From positions 496,001-560,000 of the forward strand of contig NZ_WWCL01000004.1 in assembly GCF_009857835.1 (NCBI RefSeq): a stretch of DNA of 64,000 nt. Reading direction: 5' to 3'. This DNA is from Duganella fentianensis (lineage in GTDB: Bacteria; Pseudomonadota; Gammaproteobacteria; Burkholderiales; Burkholderiaceae_D). Shown one piece after another: positions 15,638 through 24,594 of the stretch (positions are counted from its first letter, which is position 1; every line of letters starts with the position of its first letter). The notes below the pieces were generated by a model. It was not told where the DNA came from. It worked only from the letters and a program-made list of their open reading frames with translations, and searched no databases. The position numbers and the translations under genes were made by a program.

Positions 15638-17404
15638 TTACTTGGCGCTCCAGTTATCCTTCAGCGTGACGATGCGGTTGAACACCGGTTTGCCGGGCTG
15701 GCTGTCGACGCGGTCGGCGACGAAATAGCCATGGCGCTCGAACTGGTAGCGCTGATCCGGCAGAGCAGCGCTCATGCCCGGTTCCAGATAGGCCGTCACC
15801 ACTTCCTTGGCGTTCGGATTGAGCAGGGCGATGAAGTCCTTGCCGCCCGCATCGGGCTGGGCATCGGTGAACAGACGGTCGTACAGGCGTACTTCGGCCT
15901 GCAGTGCGCTGGCGGTGGATACCCAGTGGATATTGCCTTTGACTTTGTAGTTGTCCGAACCGGGCGTGCCCGATTTCGAATCCGGGAAGTAGTTGACGTG
16001 GACGGCGACGACTTTGCCGTTTTCATCCTTGTCGTAGCCCGTGCATTCGGTCACATAGCCATGACGCAGACGTACGCGCGCACCCGGTTTGTCGTCGATC
16101 GGCGGGTAGTAGCGGAAATAGCCCTTGCTCGGCACTTCCATGAAGTCTTCTTCTTCTATCCACAATTCGCGCGAAATCGGGAAAGTGCGTACGCCCATTT
16201 CCGGATGGTGCGGGTGCACGGGCGAACTGCATTCTTCTGTCTGGCCTTCCGGATAGTTATCGATGATCAGCTTCAGCGGACGCAGCACGGCCGTCGCACG
16301 CGGCGCTTTCGGGTCCAGATCTTCGCGCACGCAGCCTTCCAGCGTGCTCATATCGATCCAGCCGTCCGCCTTGGTCACGCCTATGCGTTCGCAGAACAGG
16401 TGGATGGCTTCCGGCGTGTAACCACGGCGGCGCAGGCCGACGATGGTCGGCATGCGCGGGTCGTCCCAGCCGTCGACGATGTTTTCTTCCACCAGCTGAC
16501 GCAGCTTGCGCTTGCTGGTGACCACATAGGTCAGGTTCAGGCGCGAGAATTCGTACTGGCGCGGCACGGGCAGCTGGAAGAAGCCGCCTTTCGACAGGGT
16601 GGCCAGCAGCCAGTCGTAGAACGGACGGTGATCCTGGAATTCCAGCGTGCAGATCGAGTGGGTGATGTTTTCCAGCGCATCCGATATCGGATGGGTGTAG
16701 TCGTACATCGGGTAGATGCACCACGCATCGCCCGTGCGCACGTGGTGGGCGTGACGGATACGGTAGATGGCCGGGTCGCGCATATTCATATTGGGCGCCG
16801 ACATCGCGTCTTCGCTGATCTTGGCGCGCAGGATATGCTCGCCGTCAGCGTATTTGCCGGCTTTCATGTCGCGGAACAGTTGCAGCGATTCGGCCGCCGG
16901 ACGGTTGCGGAAGGGCGAATTCTTGCCCGGCGTGCTGAAGTTGCCGCGGTTGGCGGCCATATCTTCGGCCGACTGGCTGTCCACATAGGCATAACCCTGC
17001 TCGATCAGGTATTCGGCCATGGCGTACAGCTGGTCGAAATAGTCGCTGGCGTAGTGCAGATGGTGGTCGATGCCACCGGCGGCGTTGGGGTAGTCGTAGT
17101 TAAAGCCCAGCCATTTCACGCTGTCGATGATGGTGTCGACGTATTCCTGTTCTTCCTTGGCCGGATTGGTGTCGTCGAAACGCAGGTTGCAGCGGCCCTG
17201 ATAGTCGCGTGCCAGACCGAAGTTCAGGCAGATCGACTTGGCGTGGCCCACGTGCAGGTAGCCGTTAGGCTCGGGCGGGAAGCGGGTAATAACGCTAGGC
17301 ATGCCTTCGCGCACGTGGGTGCCGGCCGCCAGATCGGATTCGACGATGGCGCGCAGGAAATTGGAAGGCAGCGCTGGCGCTGGGCTGTTTTTATCGTTGC
17401 TCAT
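15638..17404 (-). CDS. glnS: Glutaminyl-tRNA synthetase
   Basis: 588 aa class Ib synthetase that charges tRNA-Gln in the cytoplasm. The HIGH-type signature is [16 protein letters not shown] (about residues 43-58) and the KMSKS loop is VTSKRKL (about 300). [15 protein letters not shown] follows the first motif, as in GlnRS rather than GluRS. The C-terminal anticodon-binding beta-barrels end at DNWSAK. The length is slightly above E. coli GlnRS because of an N-terminal extension of about 20 residues. The gene is divergent from the J-domain operon. Confidence 0.97.
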   Translation of the reverse strand: MSNDKNSPAPALPSNFLRAIVESDLAAGTHVREGMPSVITRFPPEPNGYLHVGHAKSICLNFGLARDYQGRCNLRFDDTNPAKEEQEYVDTIIDSVKWLGFNYDYPNAAGGIDHHLHYASDYFDQLYAMAEYLIEQGYAYVDSQSAEDMAANRGNFSTPGKNSPFRNRPAAESLQLFRDMKAGKYADGEHILRAKISEDAMSAPNMNMRDPAIYRIRHAHHVRTGDAWCIYPMYDYTHPISDALENITHSICTLEFQDHRPFYDWLLATLSKGGFFQLPVPRQYEFSRLNLTYVVTSKRKLRQLVEENIVDGWDDPRMPTIVGLRRRGYTPEAIHLFCERIGVTKADGWIDMSTLEGCVREDLDPKAPRATAVLRPLKLIIDNYPEGQTEECSSPVHPHHPEMGVRTFPISRELWIEEEDFMEVPSKGYFRYYPPIDDKPGARVRLRHGYVTECTGYDKDENGKVVAVHVNYFPDSKSGTPGSDNYKVKGNIHWVSTASALQAEVRLYDRLFTDAQPDAGGKDFIALLNPNAKEVVTAYLEPGMSAALPDQRYQFERHGYFVADRVDSQPGKPVFNRIVTLKDNWSAK

Positions 17405-17530
17405 CTGTGTTGTGGCTAGAAAAAAAGTTCATATTGGTAGCTATGGCAGGCATTCTACCGTATCCCCAGCCCATCCTCAGGGGAAATGCGGGCCAACGGC
17501 GGGCCGAGCCTGATCTGGCGGCGCGGGGCA

Positions 17531-17536
17531 GGTATA
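17531..17536 (+). promoter_or_regulatory. Likely -10 element of the J-domain operon
   Basis: A perfect TATAAT lies 45 bases before the J-domain ATG in otherwise GC-rich DNA. No good -35 hexamer is evident at 16-18 bases upstream, so strength or sigma factor is uncertain. Confidence 0.5.
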
Positions 17537-17580
17537 ATTCGCCTTTACCTGTTTCGGCAACAAGGCCCGGAGTTTCCAAA

Positions 17581-17874
17581 ATGGAAAATTATTACAACAC
17601 ACTGGGTATCGCGCCTAACGCCAGCGAAGATGAGATTAAAAAGGTGTATCGCTCGCTGGCGATGCGCTTCCACCCGGACCGTAATCAGGCCCCCGGCGCG
17701 GAAGCCCGCTTCAAGAGCATCACCAAGGCCTACGAGATCCTGTCCGATCCCGCCAAGCGCGAAGAATACAACCAGAGTCTGAATCACCGCATCATCATCG
17801 ACGCGGAGGCGGAAGCCTATCAGCTGTGGCGTTCCGTGTTCAATCTGCACGGTACCCAGTTGCCACCGGCCTGA
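17581..17874 (+). CDS. Minimal J-domain protein (DnaJ-like co-chaperone)
   Basis: 97 aa. The start [20 protein letters not shown] is the canonical beginning of a J domain, so the ATG at 17581 is chosen over the longer frame. HPD is at residues 31-33, followed by [15 protein letters not shown]. After the J domain only about 30 residues remain (ending [10 protein letters not shown]); there is no Gly/Phe, zinc-finger or substrate domain. It should stimulate a DnaK-type ATPase and bring in clients by the short tail. It is the first gene of a tight four-gene run whose other members I do not recognise. Confidence 0.93.
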   Translation: MENYYNTLGIAPNASEDEIKKVYRSLAMRFHPDRNQAPGAEARFKSITKAYEILSDPAKREEYNQSLNHRIIIDAEAEAYQLWRSVFNLHGTQLPPA

Positions 17875-17902
17875 TCGCATCAAAAAAATTAGAAAGTAAG
17901 CA

Positions 17903-18403
17903 ATGAGAAAAGTACATCCCGAGTTCGCCTATCAGGCGCGCGAACTGGAAGGCCAGATCGAGGGCATACTGGGCGATCCGCCCGATCGCAAGAACTATCA
18001 GCGCATGATCGATGCGCTGGTGGAAGAATATGCCAGCGGCGGCGGCATCGAAGATGTCAATATGCTGGCCTTCGCGCTGGTGGATCATCTCGAGTTCAAG
18101 GACCCGAAAGGCTTGCTGGCCGAAGCGGAAGACTACGAGTTCGGCGATGCTGCACGGGTGTTTGCCATGGCCAGCTGCAAGGGCGCAGCAGCGGCGCGCA
18201 TGTATGCGGCGCTGGAAGAAAATATGCCGGAACTGGGCCGTCAGGCCATCATCACGGCTTTCCTGCACCTCAATCCGCGCCGCTGGGACGACGACGACCA
18301 GTCGCTCGAACAGCTGTCGGCCAATGATGATGGTGATGATATCGACGATGAAGATCAGGCGAGCGATGACTTCGCCCAGATGTTCGATCAGGATGGAGAT
18401 TAA
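17903..18403 (+). CDS. Unknown acidic helical protein, second gene of the J-domain operon
   Basis: 166 aa, no signal peptide or membrane segment. Residues 1-130 are predominantly helical with repeated small/acidic patterns (YQARELEGQIEGIL, NMLAFALVDHLEF). The last 35 residues are extremely acidic (DDDDQSLEQL, DDGDDIDDEDQ), like a protein-interaction or chaperone tail. I do not recognise a family. It begins 28 bases after the J-domain stop and ends two bases before the next ATG. A partner or client of the J protein is a reasonable inference only. Confidence 0.85.
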   Translation: MRKVHPEFAYQARELEGQIEGILGDPPDRKNYQRMIDALVEEYASGGGIEDVNMLAFALVDHLEFKDPKGLLAEAEDYEFGDAARVFAMASCKGAAAARMYAALEENMPELGRQAIITAFLHLNPRRWDDDDQSLEQLSANDDGDDIDDEDQASDDFAQMFDQDGD

Positions 18404-18405
18404 GC

Positions 18406-19182
18406 ATGAGTGACAACAGCAATCTGCCGGCACTGAGCAAGCAGGTGACCGAGCTGGTACTGGCCGGTTCCCTCGAGCACGCCGAAGAAGCTTTCGCCGA
18501 AGCGGCCGACCAGTTTGGCGATCTGGCCGTGGTGGAAGTGCTCAACAATATTCCGCCGCAAGTAACGGCATTGCACATGGCCGGTTTCGACGGCGGCAAG
18601 ATGTCGCTGGCCACGCTGCTGGTGCCTCCCAAGGCGTGGGCCGACAGTCTGGCCTTTATCGCTGCGACCTGGCAGGACGATCTGATCGAAGATGATCCCG
18701 AGCGCATCGCCGAATCGCTGTTCGCCCACATCCACGGCGTGGTGTTCTCGACCGACGACGAAGAGCGCCGCAACGAACTGCTGGCCGCCGCCTCGGCCAC
18801 CGACCACGGTGCCACCGCGTTCGCCATTCTGTTCTCGATGGCGCCGAAGGAAATTCTGGAAGTAGCAGGCGAAATCATTTCCAAAGGCCCGTATCTGACG
18901 GGACAGACGTCGTCCGATAACGACGTCGTGCCGCTGGCCATCGCGCTGGCGCAGGCGTCGGAAGATGGCTGGGATCGCGCCCTGTTCGAGCTGTTCCCGG
19001 AATTCCGCCACAGCGCCGATCTGGCCGATGCCGAATACGACGATGATCCCGATGCCGAACCTAGCATCCTGCAGCGTTCCACGCGCGAACTGCTGTACCG
19101 CTTGCGCAAGCAGGTACCGTCCACGCGCAGTGCAGCTAAGCCCGGCTCGCGCCGCAGCATGGGCACCAAGATCTTCTCGTAA
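18406..19182 (+). CDS. Unknown soluble protein, third gene of the J-domain operon
   Basis: 258 aa, soluble and acidic. The sequence is mostly helical (LSKQVTELVLAGSLEHAEEA, DSLAFIAATWQDDLI), with an acidic stretch YDDDPDAEPS near 215 and a basic C-terminal tail (TRSAAKPGSRRSMGTKIFS). No catalytic motif is recognised. A GGAGAT site precedes the ATG and overlaps the previous gene's end, indicating coupling. It shares compositional style with both neighbours, so the three may form one complex. Confidence 0.87.
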   Translation: MSDNSNLPALSKQVTELVLAGSLEHAEEAFAEAADQFGDLAVVEVLNNIPPQVTALHMAGFDGGKMSLATLLVPPKAWADSLAFIAATWQDDLIEDDPERIAESLFAHIHGVVFSTDDEERRNELLAAASATDHGATAFAILFSMAPKEILEVAGEIISKGPYLTGQTSSDNDVVPLAIALAQASEDGWDRALFELFPEFRHSADLADAEYDDDPDAEPSILQRSTRELLYRLRKQVPSTRSAAKPGSRRSMGTKIFS

Positions 19183-19190
19183 GGGTTGTC

Positions 19191-20063
19191 ATGCTGCCTG
19201 CATTAGTCATAGAACGTTTGCCGCGCCTGACGCGCGCCATCCAGCAACTGGCCAGCCATCCGGACGACGATGCGGCCTACGCGCTGGCCGATGAGCTGAC
19301 CGGCATTACCGCCATGGTGGCCGAAAAGTTCACCAACGACCGCACGGCCGAAGGCATACAGAAAGCCTTGCTGCTGACGGTGGGCGGGGTGTCGCTGGGA
19401 CTCGAGCATGTGCTGGGTGACGATACCGATCTGGCCGGTCTGGAATACCTGATCGAGCACGGCGCCGAGCATGCGTTCCAGCAGGGCTTCCGTCTGGTCA
19501 AGGAACTCTCGGCCATGCCGCAGGATGCGCTGGTGGGCGAGTACGATACTGATCCGCTGTACGCGGCACGGCGTCTGCGCGACCTGTTCGTGGAACTGTG
19601 CCAGACCGATCCTAACCAGAACTGGAACGGCATGGAGCGCTATCAGGTCATGCTGAAGCAGCGCAAGGAAGTGCAGGCCGTGGTGCGCCTGGCCAACTGG
19701 CTGCGCCGCCACAACAGCGAAGGCGCCGTGACGGATACCGATCTGAATGCGGAAGGCGTGATTGCGCTGGCCGTGATCTTTGCTGTCGAAGGGGGGGGGC
19801 GCATCGTGGCACGTACGGGACAGAAGGAGTTCGAGCGCTTCGTCAAAGCCGTGCGCAAGAACAAGCCCGACTTCGAACAGGGCTGGGCGGCACTGCTGGC
19901 CGTGGTGCCGGCCCAGCACCATCCCGTGCTGGTCGAACGCATCGATAACTACCGCCGTTCCTGCAGCGTGCTGCAGAACATCACCGGCCGCACGGCCATG
20001 AAAACCCTGTTCGCCGAACTGGAAAACTACGCCGGTTCCGAACTGGACGCCGACTACGCCTAA
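19191..20063 (+). CDS. Unknown soluble protein with poly-G tract, fourth gene of the J-domain operon
   Basis: 290 aa, helical, no signal or membrane segment. It starts MLPALVIERLPRLTRAIQQL, eight bases after the previous stop. No family is recognised. Codons 201-203 are GGG GGG GGG, making a run of nine G at 19791-19799 that encodes EGGGRI. Losing one G would shift the frame and stop at about 20001, removing most of the last 90 native residues. The gene ends the operon; the next gene runs in the opposite direction. Confidence 0.87.
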   Translation: MLPALVIERLPRLTRAIQQLASHPDDDAAYALADELTGITAMVAEKFTNDRTAEGIQKALLLTVGGVSLGLEHVLGDDTDLAGLEYLIEHGAEHAFQQGFRLVKELSAMPQDALVGEYDTDPLYAARRLRDLFVELCQTDPNQNWNGMERYQVMLKQRKEVQAVVRLANWLRRHNSEGAVTDTDLNAEGVIALAVIFAVEGGGRIVARTGQKEFERFVKAVRKNKPDFEQGWAALLAVVPAQHHPVLVERIDNYRRSCSVLQNITGRTAMKTLFAELENYAGSELDADYA

Positions 20064-20115
20064 GGGCTAAATCTTGGCAGGCACCGTGGCAGCAATCGCT
20101 GCTGCGGTGCTCAAT

Positions 20116-21045
20116 TCACGCTTCCCCCGCATCGCCCTTTTCTTCCGCTTTGCTCTCGCTAGCGCTCGCCATGGCGATGGCGACAAACGCTGCGACCAGC
20201 GGCGAACTTTCCTCTTTGCGTTGCGCCAGCATCAGCGCCGTGGTGGCCGCAGCGTCGCTGAGCGGACGGTAGCACACGCCGGCCATGCGGATAATCTCGA
20301 ACGAGGCGGGCAGAATGGAAATGCCGCAGCCAGCCGCGACGAGGCCGATGATGGTGGACGCTTCGCCCGCTTCCATGGCGATGCTGGGCTGGAATCCGGC
20401 CGCGCGGCACAAACGGAAAATCTGCGGATAGATGCCGGTGCCGGTGGTGCGCGGATACATCACCAGCGGCTGGTCGCGCAGATCGCTGATGCTGACGCTG
20501 CGCTGGCTGGCCAGCGGGTGGCCGGTGGGCAGCACCAGTGCCAGCGGATCATGGCGCAGGGCGGTCAGGCTGACGCTGTCGGGGATGCTGATGTCGGGCG
20601 GGCGCACCAGCCCCAGATCGAGTTCGCGTTCGGCGATGGCGGCGATCTGCGGCACGGTGGGTAGCTCATGCAGGGTCAGCGTGACGCCCGGATATTGCTG
20701 GCGATAGCGGTTGACCACGCTGGCGAAGAGCGGCGTCAGCGGGGTGGAATAGGTAAAGCCGACGCGCAGTTCGCCCGCTTCGCCACGCTCGGCGCGGCGT
20801 GCCGTCTGCTTCGCCTGCTCGGACAGCGCCAGTACCCGGCGCGCATCTTCCAGAAACAGTTTGCCCGCTTGCGTCAGGCGTACCCAGCGCTTGCTGCGGT
20901 CCAGTAACTGAGCGCCCACTTCGCTCTCAAGCTGCTGAATCTGGTGGCTCAGCGGCGGCTGGCCTATGTGCAGGCGGGCGGCGGCACGGGTAAAACTGAG
21001 TTCTTCCGCAACGGCGACAAAGTAGCGCAGGTGGCGCAATTCCAT
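20116..21045 (-). CDS. LysR-family transcriptional regulator
   Basis: 309 aa. The N-terminal winged HTH is canonical (MELRHLRYFVAVAEELSFTR, then HIGQPPLSHQIQQLE), and a two-lobed effector domain follows (about 90-295). It resembles the aromatic-responsive group and is encoded back to back with an MFS gene, with 104 bases between starts. This is the arrangement of E. coli ynfL-ynfM, so it probably activates the transporter gene. The ligand is unknown. Confidence 0.92.
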   Translation of the reverse strand: MELRHLRYFVAVAEELSFTRAAARLHIGQPPLSHQIQQLESEVGAQLLDRSKRWVRLTQAGKLFLEDARRVLALSEQAKQTARRAERGEAGELRVGFTYSTPLTPLFASVVNRYRQQYPGVTLTLHELPTVPQIAAIAERELDLGLVRPPDISIPDSVSLTALRHDPLALVLPTGHPLASQRSVSISDLRDQPLVMYPRTTGTGIYPQIFRLCRAAGFQPSIAMEAGEASTIIGLVAAGCGISILPASFEIIRMAGVCYRPLSDAAATTALMLAQRKEESSPLVAAFVAIAMASASESKAEEKGDAGEA

Positions 21046-21149
21046 AGTTGTTATCTGTAAAAAGTATAAGAATCGCCTTAAATATATATTGGACGCGAGG
21101 CGGCGGCAATCCTAAGATGCAGATTCCTTGCCTGACCGAGAGTTAGTCC

Positions 21150-22457
21150 ATGCCAGCACCCGTCGCCAGCCTTGATTCCGATGCCCTGAGTGCCAGCAGT
21201 TCTGCCAGCGCTACTGCCAGCAGTTGTGCCAGCAGCGCAGCCGACCGCTGCGGCGGCGCGGCGCGGATTGCCGCTGGCAGCGCCGCGTTCCGGCGCAGCA
21301 ACCGCGCACTGTTCTTCGGCGGCTTTTCCACTTTCGCGCTGCTGTACTGCGTGCAGCCGCTGATGCCGCTGCTGTCGCATGAGTTTGCGCTGAGCGCGGC
21401 GCAGAGCAGCATGGTGCTGTCCTGCTCGACGGCGGCACTGGCGCTGTCGCTGCTGGCGTCCAGCGTGGTGTCGGAGCGGCTGGGGCGCAAGCCGCTGATG
21501 GTGGGCGCCATGGCGCTGGCCGCCTTGCTGACGATCGCCTGTGCCGGCGCGCATAACTATGCGCAACTGCTGGTGCTGCGCACCCTGCTGGGGATAGCGC
21601 TGGGCGGCATGCCGGCCATCGCCATGGCCTATCTGGGCGAGGAAATCGAGCCCAGTTCGCTGGGCCTGTCGATGGGGCTGTACATCAGCGGCAGCGCGCT
21701 AGGCGGCATGGCGGGGCGGGTGATCGCTTCGCTGCTCAGCGACCATTTTTCATGGCGGCTGGCGCTGGCCGTGGTCGGTGTGGCTGGGGTACTGGCTGCG
21801 CTGGAGTTCTGGCGCTCCCTGCCTGCTTCGCGTCATTTCCGCCCGCAGCACACGGCATGGCGGGCCATGCCGGCGGCCTTCCGCGGCCATTGGTCCGATG
21901 GCGGGATGCCGTGGCTGTTCGCGCTGGCTTTTTTGCTGATGGGGTCGTTCGTCAGCCTGTACAACTACATCGGCTATCGCCTGCTGGCGACGCCTTTCTC
22001 GCTCAGCCAGAGTGTGGTGGGCGCCTTGTCGCTACTGTATTTGCTGGGCATTTATAGCTCGGTGTGGGCGGGGCGTCTGGCCGACCGCTATGGCCGGCGC
22101 CATGTGCTGTGGGCACTGATCGCCATACCGCCGGTGGGCTTGCTGCTGACGCTGTCGAACTGGCTGCCGCTGATCGTGTTTGGCGTGGCGCTGTACACCT
22201 TCGGTTTCTTTGCCGCCCATTCCGTGGCCAGTAGCTGGGTGGGACGGCGCGCGCTGGGCAACCGTGCGCTGGCCTCGGCGCTGTATCTGTTCTTCTATTA
22301 CTTCGGTTCCAGCGTAGTGGGTTCGCTCAGCGGCCTGATGTGGGAATCGCATGGCTGGCCCGGCGTGGTGCTGGTGCTGGGTAGCCTGCTGTTGCTGGCG
22401 CTGGCCATAGGCTGGCGGCTGCGGCAGCTCGCGCCAGTGGCGCAGGCCGATCTGTAA
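21150..22457 (+). CDS. MFS transporter (YnfM/arabinose-efflux-like)
   Basis: 435 aa, about 12 transmembrane segments beginning at NRALFFGGFSTFALLYCVQP near residue 50. The MFS loop SERLGRKPLMVGAMAL is visible. The first 45 residues are a Ser/Ala-rich low-complexity tail; no better internal start with a strong ribosome site was found, so the start is the uncertain part. Divergent from the LysR gene that likely regulates it. Substrate unknown; drug or metabolite efflux is typical of the family. Confidence 0.88.
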   Translation: MPAPVASLDSDALSASSSASATASSCASSAADRCGGAARIAAGSAAFRRSNRALFFGGFSTFALLYCVQPLMPLLSHEFALSAAQSSMVLSCSTAALALSLLASSVVSERLGRKPLMVGAMALAALLTIACAGAHNYAQLLVLRTLLGIALGGMPAIAMAYLGEEIEPSSLGLSMGLYISGSALGGMAGRVIASLLSDHFSWRLALAVVGVAGVLAALEFWRSLPASRHFRPQHTAWRAMPAAFRGHWSDGGMPWLFALAFLLMGSFVSLYNYIGYRLLATPFSLSQSVVGALSLLYLLGIYSSVWAGRLADRYGRRHVLWALIAIPPVGLLLTLSNWLPLIVFGVALYTFGFFAAHSVASSWVGRRALGNRALASALYLFFYYFGSSVVGSLSGLMWESHGWPGVVLVLGSLLLLALAIGWRLRQLAPVAQADL

Positions 22458-22518
22458 CTGGCCAGGCATAGCGCTGTGATAGCGCTGGGAGCTGCCGGGC
22501 CTGCTGCGCTGGTCCGGT

Positions 22519-23208
22519 TCAGGGGCAGTTGGAATAGGAGCGCCGGCCTTCCGGACTGATGGTGACGCAGTAGCTGCCGAACGCTGTGACGATCTTATAC
22601 AGACGGGATTTGCGCTCCCCATCCGGCGTACTTAGCTCCACCATGCGTGCGCCCTGATACCACTTGGGCGGCACCGCTTCATGCGCCGCATTGATGCCAC
22701 GTTCCAGCCTGGCCTGCATGCTGTCTGGCGGCGGTAAGGGAAAACGCTGGGGCGATTCCGCGCGCAACTGCTGATCAATACGACCGACACTCTTTCTAGC
22801 CTGCTGCAGCAGTTCGTCGGCGCTGGCTGGCGCGGTGCGGGCTGCTGCCGGTTTGTCGAGCGCAAACGGATCATCGTGCGCACTGTCTTGCGCTTGCGTC
22901 ACTGGCGCAGCACCGGGGCTAGCCGCGATCACAGGCGCACTTTCTGTGACGCTGGATGCCTGCGGGGCGGCAGCGCTGGCCTTGTGCAGAGTGATGGCCG
23001 CTGCCGTTAAGGGGGCGGGCTTGGGGGCCGGTTCGTGCGGGCGAGGGGTGACGGGAGCAGAAGCGGCGGGTAGCAGCCACTGGATGGCGGGACCGCGCGG
23101 GCGAGTCTGGCGCTGGTTCTGGACGCCTTGCAGCAGGGCGAGCAGCAGTGCGCAATGCAGCAGTACGGTCAGCAGAATGGGCGGCAAGGCGCGGGGGCGG
23201 GCAGTCAT
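22519..23208 (-). CDS. Inner-membrane-anchored Pro/Ala-rich protein, TonB-like architecture
   Basis: 229 aa. A single N-terminal helix (ILLTVLLHCALLLALLQGV) anchors it with the rest in the periplasm. Residues about 40-125 are Pro/Ala-rich and extended. The C-terminal globular part (about 130-229) includes KWYQGARMVEL and two cysteines in SYCVTISPEG and SYSNCP. The layout recalls TonB, but the TonB C-terminal motif is absent and no exbBD lie nearby. I do not recognise the family. Confidence 0.78.
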   Translation of the reverse strand: MTARPRALPPILLTVLLHCALLLALLQGVQNQRQTRPRGPAIQWLLPAASAPVTPRPHEPAPKPAPLTAAAITLHKASAAAPQASSVTESAPVIAASPGAAPVTQAQDSAHDDPFALDKPAAARTAPASADELLQQARKSVGRIDQQLRAESPQRFPLPPPDSMQARLERGINAAHEAVPPKWYQGARMVELSTPDGERKSRLYKIVTAFGSYCVTISPEGRRSYSNCP

Positions 23209-23404
23209 GGCGGCAGCATATCTTGCAAAGTTGATAGCGCCGAGTCATGTCACAACTATTTACAAAATTTGCAAGATTGACGAAAGCTGATCTGTCTCAG
23301 AGTTACGGCGTTTCGCAGACAAAGGCATGCAACGCAGCGGACGCGGGCGAGTCGAAATAGCAGCAGCACAGCCGTGCATGCCGCCACTTCGGAGGGGACG
23401 CATT

Positions 23405-23740
23405 ATGTTGCCGACACTGGAAATTCATCACCGCTTTCAATTGCTGACACAGGCCGTGGGACAGGCGGCGCAAGCCTGTTCCGGCGAACGGCTGCTGCCA
23501 GCGGAATTGCGCAACAGCGTACAGCGGCTCGACCAGCATGCCGATAAATTGGGCGAAATGCTGGCCACGGCCGATAGCGCTCAGCTGGAGCGGCTACTGG
23601 CGGCAATGCGGGTACTGGTGGAGCGCGCGCGGCAAGTGTGCATCAACGTGCCGCAGATCTCAGCCCATACGCGCAGCGCCGTGCAGGCGGTGCAAAGCCA
23701 GTTGCAGGAATTGCAGACTGATCTCAGTACGCGTGCCTGA
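23405..23740 (+). CDS. Small helical protein of unknown function
   Basis: 111 aa from an ATG preceded by GGAGGGG, which decides the start over a longer frame. The protein is almost entirely alpha-helical with heptad-like spacing (LTQAVGQAAQACSGERLL, ERLLAAMRVLVERARQV), so a coiled-coil or four-helix fold is likely. No signal peptide. The family is not recognised; neighbours give no clue. Confidence 0.72.
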   Translation: MLPTLEIHHRFQLLTQAVGQAAQACSGERLLPAELRNSVQRLDQHADKLGEMLATADSAQLERLLAAMRVLVERARQVCINVPQISAHTRSAVQAVQSQLQELQTDLSTRA

Positions 23741-23820
23741 ATGCCCGGGTATGCGGCAGGTGTGGGTAGAACTGTACGCGGCAGCTGCGGCCGGCACTGG
23801 GCGCGCCAACTGCTGGCCGC

Positions 23821-24594
23821 TTAGCGTCTGGGCAGCAGGTGGCGGAACGTCGGCTCGATATTGCGCTCATGCAGGTGCTGGATGATGTCGTCCAGCGTAG
23901 CGTCTTTGAGCAGCAGGCCGTCATTGCGTGGCTGCGCGGCCGCGGCGGGGCGCGTGGTCTCTGCCTTGGCGGTGTTTGCCGTCGTTGTTGGCGGAGTGGC
24001 TTCAGTCTGCTGGCTTTGCAGCAGGGAGCAGGCATGGGTCCACTGGCTAGCGCTGATGCTGTGCAGTCGCTCCAGAAAAGCGGCCTGACCTGCGGCGGGC
24101 GGCTCCACTTCGAGACCGGCTTCTTCCTCGAAGGCAGCGCCCATGCCGGGGTGGATGAAGGCCGACCACTGGCCATTGCTTTGCACGCGGGGCGGGCATT
24201 CCACGCTGGTCTGCGTATGCTGGCTGTCGTGCTGCGGCAGCCAGTCCAGTTCGTCTGCCAGCACGTCGGGGAAATAGCTTGCGCACAGTTGCAGCAAGAA
24301 GGTTTCTGCCTGCTCCACCGGCACGGCATGGCTGAGCGATAGCCAGAGCTGATAGCTGTTTTTGCCGGAAATGCTGACGGCCGGCGCCGGCAATTCCAGT
24401 TGCTCCTGCAGGTAGTTGGCCATGCGGCACAGGTTGTCCCAGTGACGCGGTACGGCCTGCTCCGGCTTGCGACGGAATTCCAGTACCATGGCGCGCGTCA
24501 GGCCCGCGGCTGAAACCAGTTCCAGTGGCTGGCTGTCGCTGTCGCCGTCGAGGCGGTACAGACGGGTGATTTCAGCGTTGAGCGGGGTATGCAT
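23821..24594 (-). CDS. Unknown protein coupled to a CoA-transferase gene
   Basis: 257 aa. The start ATG overlaps the CoA-transferase stop by one base (TGATG), so the two are translationally coupled. The segment SGKNSYQLWLSLSHAVPVEQ near residue 95 faintly resembles the SGxxGYHxW strand of archaeo-eukaryotic primase folds, but the rest of that catalytic core (DxD) is not evident. Residues about 190-230 are a Thr/Ala linker, followed by a conserved-looking end (DDIIQHLHERNIEPTFRHLL). Function unknown. Confidence 0.75.
   Translation of the reverse strand: MHTPLNAEITRLYRLDGDSDSQPLELVSAAGLTRAMVLEFRRKPEQAVPRHWDNLCRMANYLQEQLELPAPAVSISGKNSYQLWLSLSHAVPVEQAETFLLQLCASYFPDVLADELDWLPQHDSQHTQTSVECPPRVQSNGQWSAFIHPGMGAAFEEEAGLEVEPPAAGQAAFLERLHSISASQWTHACSLLQSQQTEATPPTTTANTAKAETTRPAAAAQPRNDGLLLKDATLDDIIQHLHERNIEPTFRHLLPRR

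Noticed and set aside
15590..17419. 609-codon plus-strand frame over glnS
   Set aside because: Antisense shadow of glnS; no recognisable motif.
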